A stretch of 64,000 bases of DNA from assembly GCF_030817055.1 (NCBI RefSeq), contig NZ_JAUSYV010000001.1:16001-80000 (forward strand), given 5' to 3'. The stretch is from Bacillus sp. V2I10 (GTDB lineage Bacteria > Bacillota > Bacilli > Bacillales > Bacillaceae). Numbering within the stretch: the stretch's first letter is position 1; each line of letters opens with the position of its first letter. Both the position numbers and the translations under genes were made by a program. Shown one piece after another: positions 1-8,800 of this stretch. The notes beneath the pieces were generated by a model that saw only the letters and a list, made by a program, of their open reading frames with translations, searched no databases and was not told where the DNA came from.

Positions 1-825
1 TTGGCAACAGCTACAAGAGTGCCTGCCGTGTCAAAGAAGTCCGCAAACAGGAATGTCAGAATGACCACAAGCATTTGAAGCGTAAGCAGCTGATCAAGAT
101 TTTGGAACGCTGCTCCAAACGTTGGCTCAAGACTCGGAACAGCTCCTACTACTTGAGTCGGCACATCAATTAATTGAAAGATCATGCCCATAATTGCTGT
201 AAGGATCATTCCATAGAAGATTCCGCCATTAATGCGTTTAACCATAAAGATGACTGTGATGAAAACCCCAAAAATAGCAAGCAGTGCATTTCCGTCCTTC
301 AGATTCCCAAGACCCACTAGCACTGCATCATTATTTGTGATGATGCCTGCATTTTGAAAACCGACAAAAGTGATGAATAATCCGATACCTGCTCCAACTG
401 CGTGTTTCAATTCTTCCGGAATGGAGTTGATAATTTTTTCACGAAGACCTGAAGTTGTTAAAATAATAAAGATCAATCCGGAAACAAGTACCCCTGATAA
501 GGGCAGTCTGCCAAGGAATACCCATCGTAAGAACAACAGTGAAAGCAAAGAAAGCATTTAATCCCATACCCGGCGCAAGTGCAATCGGATATCTCGCTAT
601 CAGCCCCATCAGCAGGGACCCGATTGCAGCTGCAAGAGCTGTAGCTGTAAATACGGCACCCTGATCCATTCTAAGCTCATTTGGGAAATCAGGCACTGAC
701 GCTAGGGATAATGTCAGCGGATTGACAAATAAGATATACGCCATGGACAGGAAGGTTGTTAACCCGCCAATAATCTCGCGGCGGTAATTGGTGCCCAGCT
801 CCTCAAATTGAAAATACTTCTTCAT
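1..825 (-). pseudogene. pbuG: NCS2-family hypoxanthine/guanine permease, frameshifted and cut by the window edge
   Basis: This is an NCS2-type purine permease of the plasma membrane, taking up guanine and hypoxanthine. The start reads MKKYFQFEELGTNYRREIIG after an AGGAGG site. The family signatures LAPGMGLNAFF and, near the window edge, FFDTAGTLVAVA are visible. The first 115 or so codons are in one frame, up to TMGIPWQTAL; the expected continuation SGVLVSG is in the next frame. One surplus G in the GGG run at 501-503 explains this, and the second frame stays open to position 1. It is either a recent pseudogene or a sequencing error. It lies downstream of guaA behind its own guanine riboswitch, as pbuG does in B. 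subtilis. The C-terminus is outside the window. Confidence 0.85.
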
Positions 826-894
826 CTAAAAAATCCTCCTAATATCTTAAACGCCGTTTTAAGCATGGGGCCCACAAAAAAATAGAATAAGTGC

Positions 895-922
895 AAAAAA
901 ACGCTCCCTGCTGCGGGAGCGC
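895..922 (-). terminator. Riboswitch-linked terminator ahead of pbuG
   Basis: On the minus strand a GC-rich hairpin (arms CGCTCCC and GGGAGCG around a short loop) is followed by seven T. It lies between the purine aptamer and the pbuG start, where the expression platform of a guanine-OFF switch is expected. Confidence 0.85.
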
Positions 923-990
923 TTGACGACAATGATATTAGACAAGACTGGTTCAAGAACGTATTCCGAAATCCCAATCTTATATAACAC

Positions 991-1057
991 CTCGTAGTCA
1001 AGCTCTTTACGGCAGCTTGGTAGAAACTTTTGGGCCATATCCCCAACTTTATACGAA
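991..1057 (-). promoter_or_regulatory. Purine (guanine-class) riboswitch aptamer upstream of pbuG
   Basis: On the minus strand the P1 arms TTCGTA (1052-1057) and TACGAG (991-996) enclose the conserved core GGATATGG, TTTCTACC and TGCCGTAAA. The 3' junction reads GACTACG; its C is at the position that selects guanine or hypoxanthine rather than adenine. Ligand binding should favour the downstream terminator and shut off the permease gene. Confidence 0.92.
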
Positions 1058-1085
1058 CGTATTTAGACAAATTTTGTGTACCTTC

Positions 1086-1115
1086 ATATTAACAGCGCAG
1101 GAATAAAGTCGTCAA
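1086..1115 (-). promoter_or_regulatory. Sigma-A promoter of pbuG
   Basis: On the minus strand TTGACG (1110-1115) and TAATAT (1086-1091) are 18 bp apart. Transcription would start about 25 bp before the riboswitch aptamer. Confidence 0.7.
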
Positions 1116-1149
1116 TAAAAACGAACATTTAATTAAAAATGTTCGTTTT
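1116..1149 (-). terminator. guaA terminator
   Basis: An inverted repeat with arms AAAACGAACATTT and AAATGTTCGTTTT, one or two bases off perfect, lies just after the guaA stop and ends in TTTTTATT on the minus strand. It directly abuts the -35 box of the pbuG promoter. Confidence 0.75.
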
Positions 1150-1156
1150 CGTTCGT

Positions 1157-2698
1157 CTATTCCCATTCAATGGTTGCTGGCGGCTTGCTCGTGATGTCAT
1201 AAACAACGCGATTGATATGTTTTACTTCATTAACAATGCGGGTAGAGATGAGCTCAAGCACTTCCCATGGAATGCGCGCCCAGTCAGATGTCATCCCATC
1301 GATCGAAGTAACCGCACGGATTCCAATTGTATAATCATATGTTCTTGCATCACCCATAACACCTACACTGCGGATGTCAGGAAGAACTGTAAAGTATTGC
1401 CAGATATCTCTTTCAAGTCCTGCTTTAGCAATTTCCTCACGTAAAATCGCATCAGATTCACGAACGATTTCAAGCTTTTCTTCAGAAATTGCTCCCAATA
1501 CACGGATTCCAAGTCCCGGTCCAGGGAAAGGCTGGCGCCAAACGATTTCATCAGGGATTCCGAGCTCAGACCCCAATGCACGCACTTCATCCTTAAATAG
1601 GGTATTCAAAGGCTCAATCAGTTTAAACTGCATGTCCTCTGGAAGTCCCCCTACATTGTGATGTGATTTAATCGTTTGAGCTGTTGCCGTGCCGCTCTCA
1701 ATAATATCAGTATAAAGAGTTCCTTGAGCAAGGAACTCGATGCCTTTAAGTTTTGTAGCCTCGTCATCAAATACGTAAATGAATTCATTGCCGATGATTT
1801 TGCGTTTTTGCTCAGGATCAGAGACCCCGCGCAGTTTATCCATGAAACGTTCTTTTGCATCAACTTTAATGACATTCATGTTGAAGCCCTCACTGAATGT
1901 TTTCATAACGCCCTCTGCTTCGTCTTTACGAAGAAGACCGTGATCAACAAAGATACATGTCAGCTGATCTCCAATGGCTTTATGAATCAGGACCGCTACT
2001 ACAGAAGAATCAACTCCTCCGCTTAATGCACAAAGAACTTGCTTTTCGCCGACCTGCTCACGGATTTTCTGAAGTTCCATTTCAATAAAGTTTTCCATTG
2101 ACCATTCTTCTGAACAGCCGCAAACTCCAAATACAAAGTTTTTCAGCATATCATTCCCGAACTCAGAATGACGTACTTCCGGATGGAACTGTACCCCATA
2201 AAAACGGCGCTCTTCATTGCTGATCGCTGCAAAAGGGCATGCAGGGCTTGTCGCATCGACAATAAAGCCGCTAGGAATATCAGCCACTAAATCACCATGA
2301 CTCATCCACACGATCTGCTGTTTTGGCAGATCAGCAAACAATGCTGTTTCTGTTTGAACGTTCAAAGTCGCTTTTCCATATTCACGATGGTTGGCAGCTT
2401 CTACTTTTCCGCCCAAGTAATGAGTCATCAATTGCATGCCGTAGCAGATACCGAGGACAGGGATGCCAAGGTCGAAGATTTTTTCGTCACAGCGGAAAGC
2501 CTGTTCGCCGTACACACTGTTCGGTCCTCCAGATAGGATGATTCCTTTAGGATTCATCTTCTTGATTTCTTCAGCCGTAAGTGTATGCGGATGAAGCTCA
2601 CTGTATACACCAAGCTCACGAATCCTGCGGGTGATTAATTGATTATATTGACTTCCAAAATCCAACACTACAACCATTTCATCTTGCATGTTTATCAC
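1157..2698 (-). CDS. guaA: GMP synthase (glutamine-hydrolysing)
   Basis: Cytosolic enzyme converting XMP, ATP and glutamine to GMP, the last step of GMP synthesis. The 513-residue length is normal. The N-terminal class I glutamine amidotransferase domain has nucleophile Cys85 in GICYGMQ and the His172/Glu174 pair in FHPEV. The ATP pyrophosphatase domain carries the PP-loop SGGVDSS at 226-232, followed by the GMP synthase dimerisation domain ending KPPATIEWE. A GTG start is chosen because GAGGTGA ends six bases before it; an in-frame ATG three codons later is spaced too far. Its leader carries a full guanine riboswitch, so synthesis should fall when guanine is plentiful. Confidence 0.98.
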   Translation of the reverse strand: MINMQDEMVVVLDFGSQYNQLITRRIRELGVYSELHPHTLTAEEIKKMNPKGIILSGGPNSVYGEQAFRCDEKIFDLGIPVLGICYGMQLMTHYLGGKVEAANHREYGKATLNVQTETALFADLPKQQIVWMSHGDLVADIPSGFIVDATSPACPFAAISNEERRFYGVQFHPEVRHSEFGNDMLKNFVFGVCGCSEEWSMENFIEMELQKIREQVGEKQVLCALSGGVDSSVVAVLIHKAIGDQLTCIFVDHGLLRKDEAEGVMKTFSEGFNMNVIKVDAKERFMDKLRGVSDPEQKRKIIGNEFIYVFDDEATKLKGIEFLAQGTLYTDIIESGTATAQTIKSHHNVGGLPEDMQFKLIEPLNTLFKDEVRALGSELGIPDEIVWRQPFPGPGLGIRVLGAISEEKLEIVRESDAILREEIAKAGLERDIWQYFTVLPDIRSVGVMGDARTYDYTIGIRAVTSIDGMTSDWARIPWEVLELISTRIVNEVKHINRVVYDITSKPPATIEWE

Positions 2699-2786
2699 GG
2701 GTGGTCACCTCATTCGAAAGATATCCCCTTTATGAATAAAGAGGGGTCATGCGTCAGACACTGATGCATCTTTTGCTTAAATTAAG

Positions 2787-2846
2787 AAAAAAAGCTAGAA
2801 CTGTGCCTTCAATCCAAAAAGAAAAGAAGGCAGAATTCTAGCTTTT
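2787..2846 (-). terminator. Riboswitch-controlled terminator in the guaA leader
   Basis: On the minus strand a long hairpin pairs AAAAGCTAGAA (2836-2846) with TTCTAGCTTTT (2790-2800) and, inside it, TGCCTTC with GAAGGCA; a T run follows. A competing antiterminator pairs ATTCTGCCTTC (about 2825-2835) with GAAGGCAGAAT (2857-2867), whose GAAG is part of the aptamer P1 stem. Guanine binding would hold P1 closed and let the terminator form. Confidence 0.8.
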
Positions 2847-2863
2847 ACACTTGTCTATTCTGC

Positions 2864-2932
2864 CTTCATAGTCAGATTATTTGCGGCAATCCGGTAGAGA
2901 CTCTCGAACCATATTATCGAGGATATATGAAG
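2864..2932 (-). promoter_or_regulatory. Purine (guanine-class) riboswitch aptamer upstream of guaA
   Basis: On the minus strand the P1 arms CTTCATA (2926-2932) and TATGAAG (2864-2870) enclose TCTCTACCGG, TGCCGCAAA and the 3' junction TGACTATG. The C in GACTA marks guanine specificity. Its P1 3' strand is shared with the antiterminator described downstream. Confidence 0.92.
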
Positions 2933-2955
2933 GATAAGTACTATTAATTTTCCCT

Positions 2956-2984
2956 ATTCTAACAATGTCCTGTCATTCGGTCAA
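2956..2984 (-). promoter_or_regulatory. Sigma-A promoter of guaA
   Basis: On the minus strand TTGACC (2979-2984) and TAGAAT (2956-2961) are separated by exactly 17 bp. The TGA stop codon of the upstream transglutaminase gene lies inside the -35 box, so the two units are packed with no gap. Confidence 0.8.
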
Positions 2985-5164
2985 GATGATATCTTTTTAA
3001 TTAAATTTTCCCACAATTCCTTTGATTTTATCCATTCTTCTTTCGAATTGTCTCCTCGGTAGAGAGACTTTTCATAACTGGCTGTCAGTTTGGTCATATC
3101 GCGCACGTCAAAAAAGGAATCAACATACCTTGCATAGTCCCGAAGTGTTTGTCCCTCCTGACGCTTTAATCCATAACGCTCCAGCTGCTTTAACAGTGCG
3201 ACATATGCATCACCGTACACTTTTTCGTCTTTGCGGTGCTTATAGGTGTACAAGATCAAATATGGCATCCATCTTAACCTGGTTTTATATAAAATAAAGA
3301 CAATCATCGCAGCCGCTATCAGGATAAGATAGAAGGCCGCACTTCCAATTTGTATGGAAAATGGCCATGAACTGCTGTTTGAGCTGCTTGACTGCGGAGT
3401 TTTGTTTTCCTCAGGGGCAGGCTCTTTCTCAGGCTGGGATTGTTCCGGTGTTTCCGTTTCCGCACTTTCCTGAGAATCCAAGTTAAACGTAAAATCATAT
3501 GGATTTGTAAAGCTTTTGGTCGGTTCAAACGGCACCCATCCTATCCCGCTGAAGTAAACCTCTACCCATGAATGAGCATTATTGTTCGTAATTTTGTACT
3601 CTTTCTGATTCCCGCCAAGGTTTTGGACAAACGCTCCGTCTGAATACCCTTTTACCCATCGTGCCGGAATATCAGCAGCCCGAAGCAAAACAATCATCGA
3701 GGTCGAAAAGTTATCACAGTACCCCTTGAAGGTTTCAAAAAGAAATTGATCCACGTAATCCTCTTCCCCTCTTGGCACAGCAACGTCTGTCGTTTCATAC
3801 GTAAACTGCGACCCTCCAAGGTAGGTTTCAATGGATTTCGCCTTATCATAGTAATTATCGTTATCAGACGTTAATTCCCGTGCCAAATCCCGCACCCGCT
3901 GAGGAAGCTGCTCAGGCAGCTGGGTAAAACGCGCCCGGATATCCTCCGGTACTCCATTATTTGATGAAACCTTACGGAGCTCATCAATTTTAAAGTCTGG
4001 AAACTCATAGGCTGCCTCGTACGATCCAGGAGAAAAGTTCCCTCTGTTCTCTGCCAGTCGCGGCGTCATAAGTTCCGTAAGAGGATTCACGTCTAACGAG
4101 GAATCCCGCGGAAGAGTGATGGACTTAATTCCGGCAGGATATATGACATGGTCATACCGGTATCGATTATCAATCTCTACACTTGCTGTAAGCGGAACAG
4201 TGTCTACCCCTTCTTCCGTCGATGAAATGGTGATGTTTTCAGGATCCATTTGAACAGATTCGGCATCAGAATCTGAAACATCCCAGCCTTTACCCGTGTA
4301 TAAATCCTTTGTTTCCACTCTCCAGTAATGACGGTCTGCGGCAACCGCAGTAAAAACAGGGGTATCATCAGCGACAAAAGCTCCGCCAAGCTGTTCGTCA
4401 TTAGGACCATAGCCAATTTTATTAACCGTGCCGTTCGGTCCTTCCTCCGAGCTCCCATATGCCGTCAAATAAGGAACAGGATCAGGCCATTGCGGTTCGG
4501 CTTTTGGAGAAAGAATGCCGACCAGCACGGCGCAGCCGATTAAAGCGGAAAGCGGCAGCACCCACTTTATCGTCATATACCGCTCTCTTTTAATTCTTTC
4601 AAGGATTTTGATCCTCTCCAGATAAAGCAGACCGATTAAAACAAAGCCAATGACGACAATTCTTACAATGGCAAAGCTTGCATCATATTCTGTAAACGTA
4701 TCAAGCACAGTCACATAGACAATCGTGATGATAAAAAAGAACATGATGCGTTTTTGAAAGATGATCCAGTAATTAATCAGATAAACAAGCAGCCATAAAA
4801 GAACAAAGAACAGCAGTGTACGAAAAGGAGAGGAAATCTCCATCCAATTTGCTTCCATCATTAAAGCTGCATTATTACTAATATCTCCTATAAAAAATCC
4901 AATCCATGCAGGACTGAAAAAAGATCCCTCAAAAAACAAAAGATGCTGGACAAATAAAATGTAAAAGATTTTTACTAGAGCTCCTATATACCAGCGAGCC
5001 TTAATCGAAATAAACAAAAAGCTGAGTCCAATAAAAAGGACAAACACCAAGGTATTCCCTGTTTCCGTGAAGTCCTGCAGCGGCCTTAGCCATTCCCACA
5101 GCAGCAGGAATGCAAATCCATAGTAGATGTAGACGGATGTCTGTTTTTCAAAGTTTTCGGTCAC
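2981..5164 (-). CDS. yebA: Membrane-anchored transglutaminase-like protein (DUF3488/TgpA-type)
   Basis: A 727-residue membrane protein. The N-terminal 220 or so residues hold several hydrophobic helices of the TgpA_N type. An extracellular transglutaminase-like core follows, with Cys in KGYCDNFSTSM, His in NNAHSWVEVYF and the acidic residue in WVPFEPTKSF. A Ser/Glu/Pro-rich linker, a further membrane helix (about 605-630) and a C-terminal DUF4129 segment complete it. The start overlaps the end of the DUF58 gene by 4 bp. In many bacteria MoxR ATPase, DUF58 protein and such a transglutaminase form one functional set; substrates are not known. It matches B. subtilis yebA in position and architecture. 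Confidence 0.9.
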   Translation of the reverse strand: MTENFEKQTSVYIYYGFAFLLLWEWLRPLQDFTETGNTLVFVLFIGLSFLFISIKARWYIGALVKIFYILFVQHLLFFEGSFFSPAWIGFFIGDISNNAALMMEANWMEISSPFRTLLFFVLLWLLVYLINYWIIFQKRIMFFFIITIVYVTVLDTFTEYDASFAIVRIVVIGFVLIGLLYLERIKILERIKRERYMTIKWVLPLSALIGCAVLVGILSPKAEPQWPDPVPYLTAYGSSEEGPNGTVNKIGYGPNDEQLGGAFVADDTPVFTAVAADRHYWRVETKDLYTGKGWDVSDSDAESVQMDPENITISSTEEGVDTVPLTASVEIDNRYRYDHVIYPAGIKSITLPRDSSLDVNPLTELMTPRLAENRGNFSPGSYEAAYEFPDFKIDELRKVSSNNGVPEDIRARFTQLPEQLPQRVRDLARELTSDNDNYYDKAKSIETYLGGSQFTYETTDVAVPRGEEDYVDQFLFETFKGYCDNFSTSMIVLLRAADIPARWVKGYSDGAFVQNLGGNQKEYKITNNNAHSWVEVYFSGIGWVPFEPTKSFTNPYDFTFNLDSQESAETETPEQSQPEKEPAPEENKTPQSSSSNSSSWPFSIQIGSAAFYLILIAAAMIVFILYKTRLRWMPYLILYTYKHRKDEKVYGDAYVALLKQLERYGLKRQEGQTLRDYARYVDSFFDVRDMTKLTASYEKSLYRGDNSKEEWIKSKELWENLIKKISS

Positions 5165-6381
5165 AGCGTACTCACCTCTTTGAATGCATCTTCAAATCTG
5201 CCTGCACTAACTGCTTTTATCATAATCCTTCGTTTCATCAGCCGTTCTATCATCACTTTTTCTTCTCTTGAGATCCTTTCCCCTTCTCTCTTAATAAGGA
5301 ACACGAACGTTGAGTGATTCCGGCTTCCAATGAGCTCAAGTTTTCTGACTAAATCGAGTGACAGGCTCGCCGTTACGAGCAATGGCGTCACATTTTTTGA
5401 TTGCCAAACCGGCAGTTCGCTTTCTGTTACATCCGCAAAAGAACGCCCGCTGTCACAATCCACTTTTGCCAGGTGATAGTAAATCTGCTGCAGGTGCTGT
5501 TCCGTTTCCTGCAGGGAGAACACTGTTTTTTCCTTTCCAACGGAAACAAACCCCATTTTGGCCCCGCTTTTTATAATCACTCTAGCAAGCGAGGCAGAAA
5601 ACGTGACGATTTCTTCAAAAGCATCCGACTTTACCCGGTCCATCATGAGCACGACATCATGACTTTGCATTTGTTCAAACTCTTTCGTCATGATGCGGTC
5701 TCTTCTTGCTGTTGCCTTCCAGTCAATCCACGAAAAACGGTCTCCAGGCTGATATTCCCTTATCCCGATTGCCATTGTGGTATCCTGCCAGAATTTAGCT
5801 TTAGAATTTGTTGCTCCCTGTTCAAACTGCTTATCGTATTGACGATAGGTCAAGTCTACCGAGTGGGGATAAACGAGGAAGTAATTTTCTGATTCAAATA
5901 TCATCTCTTTATCGATGAGGCCAAACAGATCTCCCGTTCGGACCCGGACCTCTGTAAAGCGGTGCTCGCCCCTCGGCATTCGCTTCAATTCATATTGCAT
6001 GGTGATCGTCTTCTTAAACCATGGGAACAAAAGCTTTTTCGGTTCACTCATTAATTTCTGCTCGGACAGTTTCTCCGGCAAAATGTCTTCTACTATTAAA
6101 TAGAACAATGGAAAAGGCACGTTCCTTTTTATTGTGATTGTCCCGATTAACTTTTCCCCTACTAAAAATTGCTCCTGATTGATGGATCGTGTGACTTGAA
6201 AACTTCTGATTGGATAGATGGCAATCAAAAGCGAATAAATGGAGATCGGCAGAAAGCTGTAAAATAAAAACCAGCTCACAAATCCTCCCTGAAACATGGC
6301 ATATGCATATGTGACAGCCGTAAAAAACAAAAGGCTCACAAGCTTCCAGACATAGCGGATTTTAAGAAAAAAGGATTTCAT
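5161..6381 (-). CDS. yeaD: DUF58 domain protein (vWA-like)
   Basis: 406 residues with two N-terminal membrane helices, a beta-rich middle and a DUF58/von Willebrand A-like C-terminal half. The DUF58 signature is seen in GDRFSWIDWKATARRD, followed by VVLMMDRVKSD, which resembles the start of a metal-binding vWA fold. DUF58 proteins are thought to be partners of MoxR AAA+ ATPases. The gene begins one base from the end of the MoxR gene and overlaps the transglutaminase gene by ATGA, so the three are one transcript. The precise role is unknown. Confidence 0.9.
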   Translation of the reverse strand: MKSFFLKIRYVWKLVSLLFFTAVTYAYAMFQGGFVSWFLFYSFLPISIYSLLIAIYPIRSFQVTRSINQEQFLVGEKLIGTITIKRNVPFPLFYLIVEDILPEKLSEQKLMSEPKKLLFPWFKKTITMQYELKRMPRGEHRFTEVRVRTGDLFGLIDKEMIFESENYFLVYPHSVDLTYRQYDKQFEQGATNSKAKFWQDTTMAIGIREYQPGDRFSWIDWKATARRDRIMTKEFEQMQSHDVVLMMDRVKSDAFEEIVTFSASLARVIIKSGAKMGFVSVGKEKTVFSLQETEQHLQQIYYHLAKVDCDSGRSFADVTESELPVWQSKNVTPLLVTASLSLDLVRKLELIGSRNHSTFVFLIKREGERISREEKVMIERLMKRRIMIKAVSAGRFEDAFKEVSTL

Positions 6382-7343
6382 TAATTGCTCATCGACCTTT
6401 GCACCGGCACAGAAGTTCTTGAAATAATTTCAGAGAGCAGCTGTTCAGCAGATTTCCCTTCATATTTCGCTTCTGATTTTAAGATCATCCGGTGAGGAAG
6501 CGTATAAGGGGCCAGATATTGGATATCATCCGGAATGACATAGTCACGGCCATACAGGAAAGCAAAGGCTTGTGCGGATTTCATAAGTGCGATGGATCCG
6601 CGGGGACTTGCACCTAAGTAGACGGAAGGATGTTTGCGCGTCTTTGTAACAAGCTCGACTATATATCGTTTCACTGTCTCATCTACATAGATTGACTGTA
6701 TTTCTTTTTGAAGCTCTACTAATTCTTCTTTTGTGATGACAGCCTGTATATGGTGAATCGGTCTTTCCTTTTCAGCGAGTTTCAGAATTTCAAGTTCTTC
6801 TCCCGGAGTTGGATAGCCCATTCTGATTTTGAAAAGGAAGCGATCAAGCTGGGCTTCCGGAAGAGGATAAGTGCCTTCGTATTCAATCGGATTCTGTGTC
6901 GCCATGACAAAGAATGGACGCCCAAGGGATTTCGTTACACCATCAACCGTGACATTTGCTTCTTCCATTCCTTCTAATAACGCGGATTGGGTTTTAGGCG
7001 ACGTACGGTTAATTTCATCGGCCAGGACGATATTTCCCATAATCGGACCCGGGCGGTATTCAAATTCCAGCGTTTTCGGATTATAAATAGAAACTCCTGT
7101 TACATCAGACGGCAATAAATCAGGAGTGAATTGAATTCGTTTAAAATCTGCTCCTACCGATTTGGCAAGAGATCTGACCATCATGGTTTTCCCGACGCCA
7201 GGTACATCTTCAAGCAAAACGTGGCCTTCAGCCAATATGGCAACCAGACTGAGCACTGCTACATCACGTTTTCCGACCATGACACGTTCTATATTTTCAA
7301 TCACTTTAACTAGTTTAGGATGCATCGTTTCATTTTGAGCCAT
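6381..7343 (-). CDS. yeaC: MoxR-family AAA+ ATPase
   Basis: A 320-residue cytosolic AAA+ ATPase of the MoxR class, thought to act as a chaperone for vWA-type partner proteins. Walker A is DVPGVGKT (46-53), Walker B lies in IVLADEINR, and the sensor motif ATQNP and the arginine-rich YPLPEAQLDRF follow. It is the first gene of the yeaC-yeaD-yebA operon, the order found in B. subtilis. ATG is preceded by AGGAGG. A plausible promoter lies 40-70 bp upstream. Confidence 0.92.
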   Translation of the reverse strand: MAQNETMHPKLVKVIENIERVMVGKRDVAVLSLVAILAEGHVLLEDVPGVGKTMMVRSLAKSVGADFKRIQFTPDLLPSDVTGVSIYNPKTLEFEYRPGPIMGNIVLADEINRTSPKTQSALLEGMEEANVTVDGVTKSLGRPFFVMATQNPIEYEGTYPLPEAQLDRFLFKIRMGYPTPGEELEILKLAEKERPIHHIQAVITKEELVELQKEIQSIYVDETVKRYIVELVTKTRKHPSVYLGASPRGSIALMKSAQAFAFLYGRDYVIPDDIQYLAPYTLPHRMILKSEAKYEGKSAEQLLSEIISRTSVPVQRSMSN

Positions 7344-7381
7344 TCTCTTCCTCCTAGAACCATTTATCGATAAGTTGCTTA

Positions 7382-7411
7382 ACTATAATAAAGTTCGGAA
7401 CGAAGCGACAA
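7382..7411 (-). promoter_or_regulatory. Probable promoter of the yeaC-yeaD-yebA operon
   Basis: On the minus strand TTGTCG (7406-7411) and TATAGT (7382-7387) are 18 bp apart, about 40 bp before the yeaC start codon. Confidence 0.5.
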
Positions 7412-7462
7412 ATTCCTGTTTCTTTTTACATATTTAATATTCTTTTAACAATAGCACGGAAT

Positions 7463-7486
7463 AAAAAAAGGAAAACTCCTTTCAGC
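7463..7486 (-). terminator. Terminator of the ferredoxin-NADP reductase gene
   Basis: On the minus strand a short AAAGGA/TCCTTT stem with a three- to four-base loop runs into seven T. It lies about 100 bp after the reductase stop. Confidence 0.6.
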
Positions 7487-7584
7487 ACATTGGCGGCAGA
7501 TTGAGTTTCCCATTATATTTAATACCTTTTTCAAATCAGCTAGATTTGCCACTGTAAAAAACGTTCTTCCAAACTACTTACTGC

Positions 7585-8643
7585 TTACTTCATCATCTCT
7601 TTTACAAGTTCCCGGTTCCGCTCTTTAAACACTTCATTGTGCGAGGAAACCATCGCCGACTTATGCGCATCTGGCTGTATGTACTGCTTTGCTTTGTTTA
7701 CGGCATTTGCCGCATCCTGAAAAGCTCCGGCGATTAAATGCAGCTTCCCGCTGTGCATGAGGATGTCGCCTGCAGCAAAAAGACCTTCAACAGATGATTC
7801 GCTCGATTCATTGCCGGCAATATAGAACTCTTCTGCAAGCGCAATATTCAGCTGGCTGTTTTGAAGCAGCGCCGCATCACGTTCATACCCATGATTAATG
7901 ATGACTTCATCAATAGATAGATAAGAACTTTCTCCAGTTTCATGATTCGTCAGTTCCACACGCTCTATTCTTTCATGATCTTCAGAGGCCATCAGCTTCG
8001 TAATGGATGTGTGAAATAAACACGAAGCTGTACTGTTCATCAGGTGCGTCACTTGTGCTTCGTGTCCTTTTAATGCATCCTTCCGGTAGACGACATATAC
8101 TTTTTTGGCAACTGGCTCTAATTCAAGCGCCCAGTCAATGGCTGAATTCCCCCCGCCTGATATGATGACGGTTTTATCTTTAAAGCGCTTTAAAGATTTT
8201 ATAGTATAGTTCAAGTTTGAGACTTCAAATCTCTCTGCCCCTTCAATTTCGAGCTTCTGAGGATTCAGGATACCCCCGCCTACTGCTGCAATAACGGTTT
8301 TAGAATAATGTGTGCGTCCGGATGCAGCCTTCAGCACGAAAATACCTTCTTCATTTTTTGAGATGGATTCTACTTTTTCATTCAGCACAACTTCAGGATG
8401 AAACGTTAACCCCTGTTTAACCAGCTGCTCAATTAATTGTGCTCCGGAAATGGGAGTGAGTCCTCCTATATCCCAGATCATTTTCTCAGGATACACATGA
8501 ACTTTTCCGCCGAGCTGCGGCTGATATTCAATTATCTTTGTTTTCATTTCTCTCAGTCCGCTGTAAAAAGCCGAATAAAGCCCCGCAGGACCGCCCCCTA
8601 TAACCGTCACATCAAATATTTCATTCCACACCACACTCAACAC
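7585..8643 (-). CDS. Ferredoxin-NADP(+) reductase, thioredoxin reductase-like (YcgT/YumC type)
   Basis: A 352-residue flavoprotein expected to move electrons from NADPH to ferredoxin, flavodoxin or a ferric siderophore. The FAD site is VIGGGPAGLYSAFYSGLR near residue 15, the NADPH site IISGGGNSAIDWALEL in the middle, and the FAD contact GLFAAGDI near the C-terminus. The CxxC redox pair of true thioredoxin reductases is absent, which defines the type 2 FNR group. It is divergent from a siderophore transporter, and a Fur box overlaps its promoter. Iron-starvation expression is therefore likely, as for B. subtilis YcgT. A role in reducing the imported Fe(III) is inferred from that context. Confidence 0.9.
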   Translation of the reverse strand: MLSVVWNEIFDVTVIGGGPAGLYSAFYSGLREMKTKIIEYQPQLGGKVHVYPEKMIWDIGGLTPISGAQLIEQLVKQGLTFHPEVVLNEKVESISKNEEGIFVLKAASGRTHYSKTVIAAVGGGILNPQKLEIEGAERFEVSNLNYTIKSLKRFKDKTVIISGGGNSAIDWALELEPVAKKVYVVYRKDALKGHEAQVTHLMNSTASCLFHTSITKLMASEDHERIERVELTNHETGESSYLSIDEVIINHGYERDAALLQNSQLNIALAEEFYIAGNESSESSVEGLFAAGDILMHSGKLHLIAGAFQDAANAVNKAKQYIQPDAHKSAMVSSHNEVFKERNRELVKEMMK

Positions 8644-8696
8644 TCCCTTAGCGTAAGATTCTATATTAATAGGATGGCCTTACATCCAACGATCAT

Positions 8697-8711
8697 TGAT
8701 TATCATTCTCA
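8697..8711. promoter_or_regulatory. Fur box (imperfect) at the reductase promoter
   Basis: TGATTATCATTCTCA matches the 7-1-7 Fur consensus at 12 of 14 fixed positions. It lies immediately downstream of the reductase -10 box, where bound Fur would block transcription. Confidence 0.75.
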
Positions 8712-8715
8712 ATTG

Positions 8716-8744
8716 AATATATCGTGTTTTCTTTGTTTTGACAA
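8716..8744 (-). promoter_or_regulatory. Sigma-A promoter of the reductase gene
   Basis: On the minus strand TTGTCA (8739-8744) and TATATT (8716-8721) are 17 bp apart. The start point would fall in the adjoining Fur box. Confidence 0.7.
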
Positions 8745-8756
8745 GACAAACAGCTG

Positions 8757-8785
8757 TTGACAATAGTTTAAAAGAATTATAGACT
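8757..8785 (+). promoter_or_regulatory. Sigma-A promoter of the siderophore ABC operon
   Basis: TTGACA (8757-8762) and TAGACT (8780-8785) are 17 bp apart. The perfect Fur box begins about 15 bp downstream. Confidence 0.6.
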
Positions 8786-8800
8786 TTTCTTGTTCGATAT

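Noticed and set aside
1139..1444. Open frames on the strand opposite guaA
   Set aside because: They are opposite a certain gene, have no ribosome site and no recognisable protein features.
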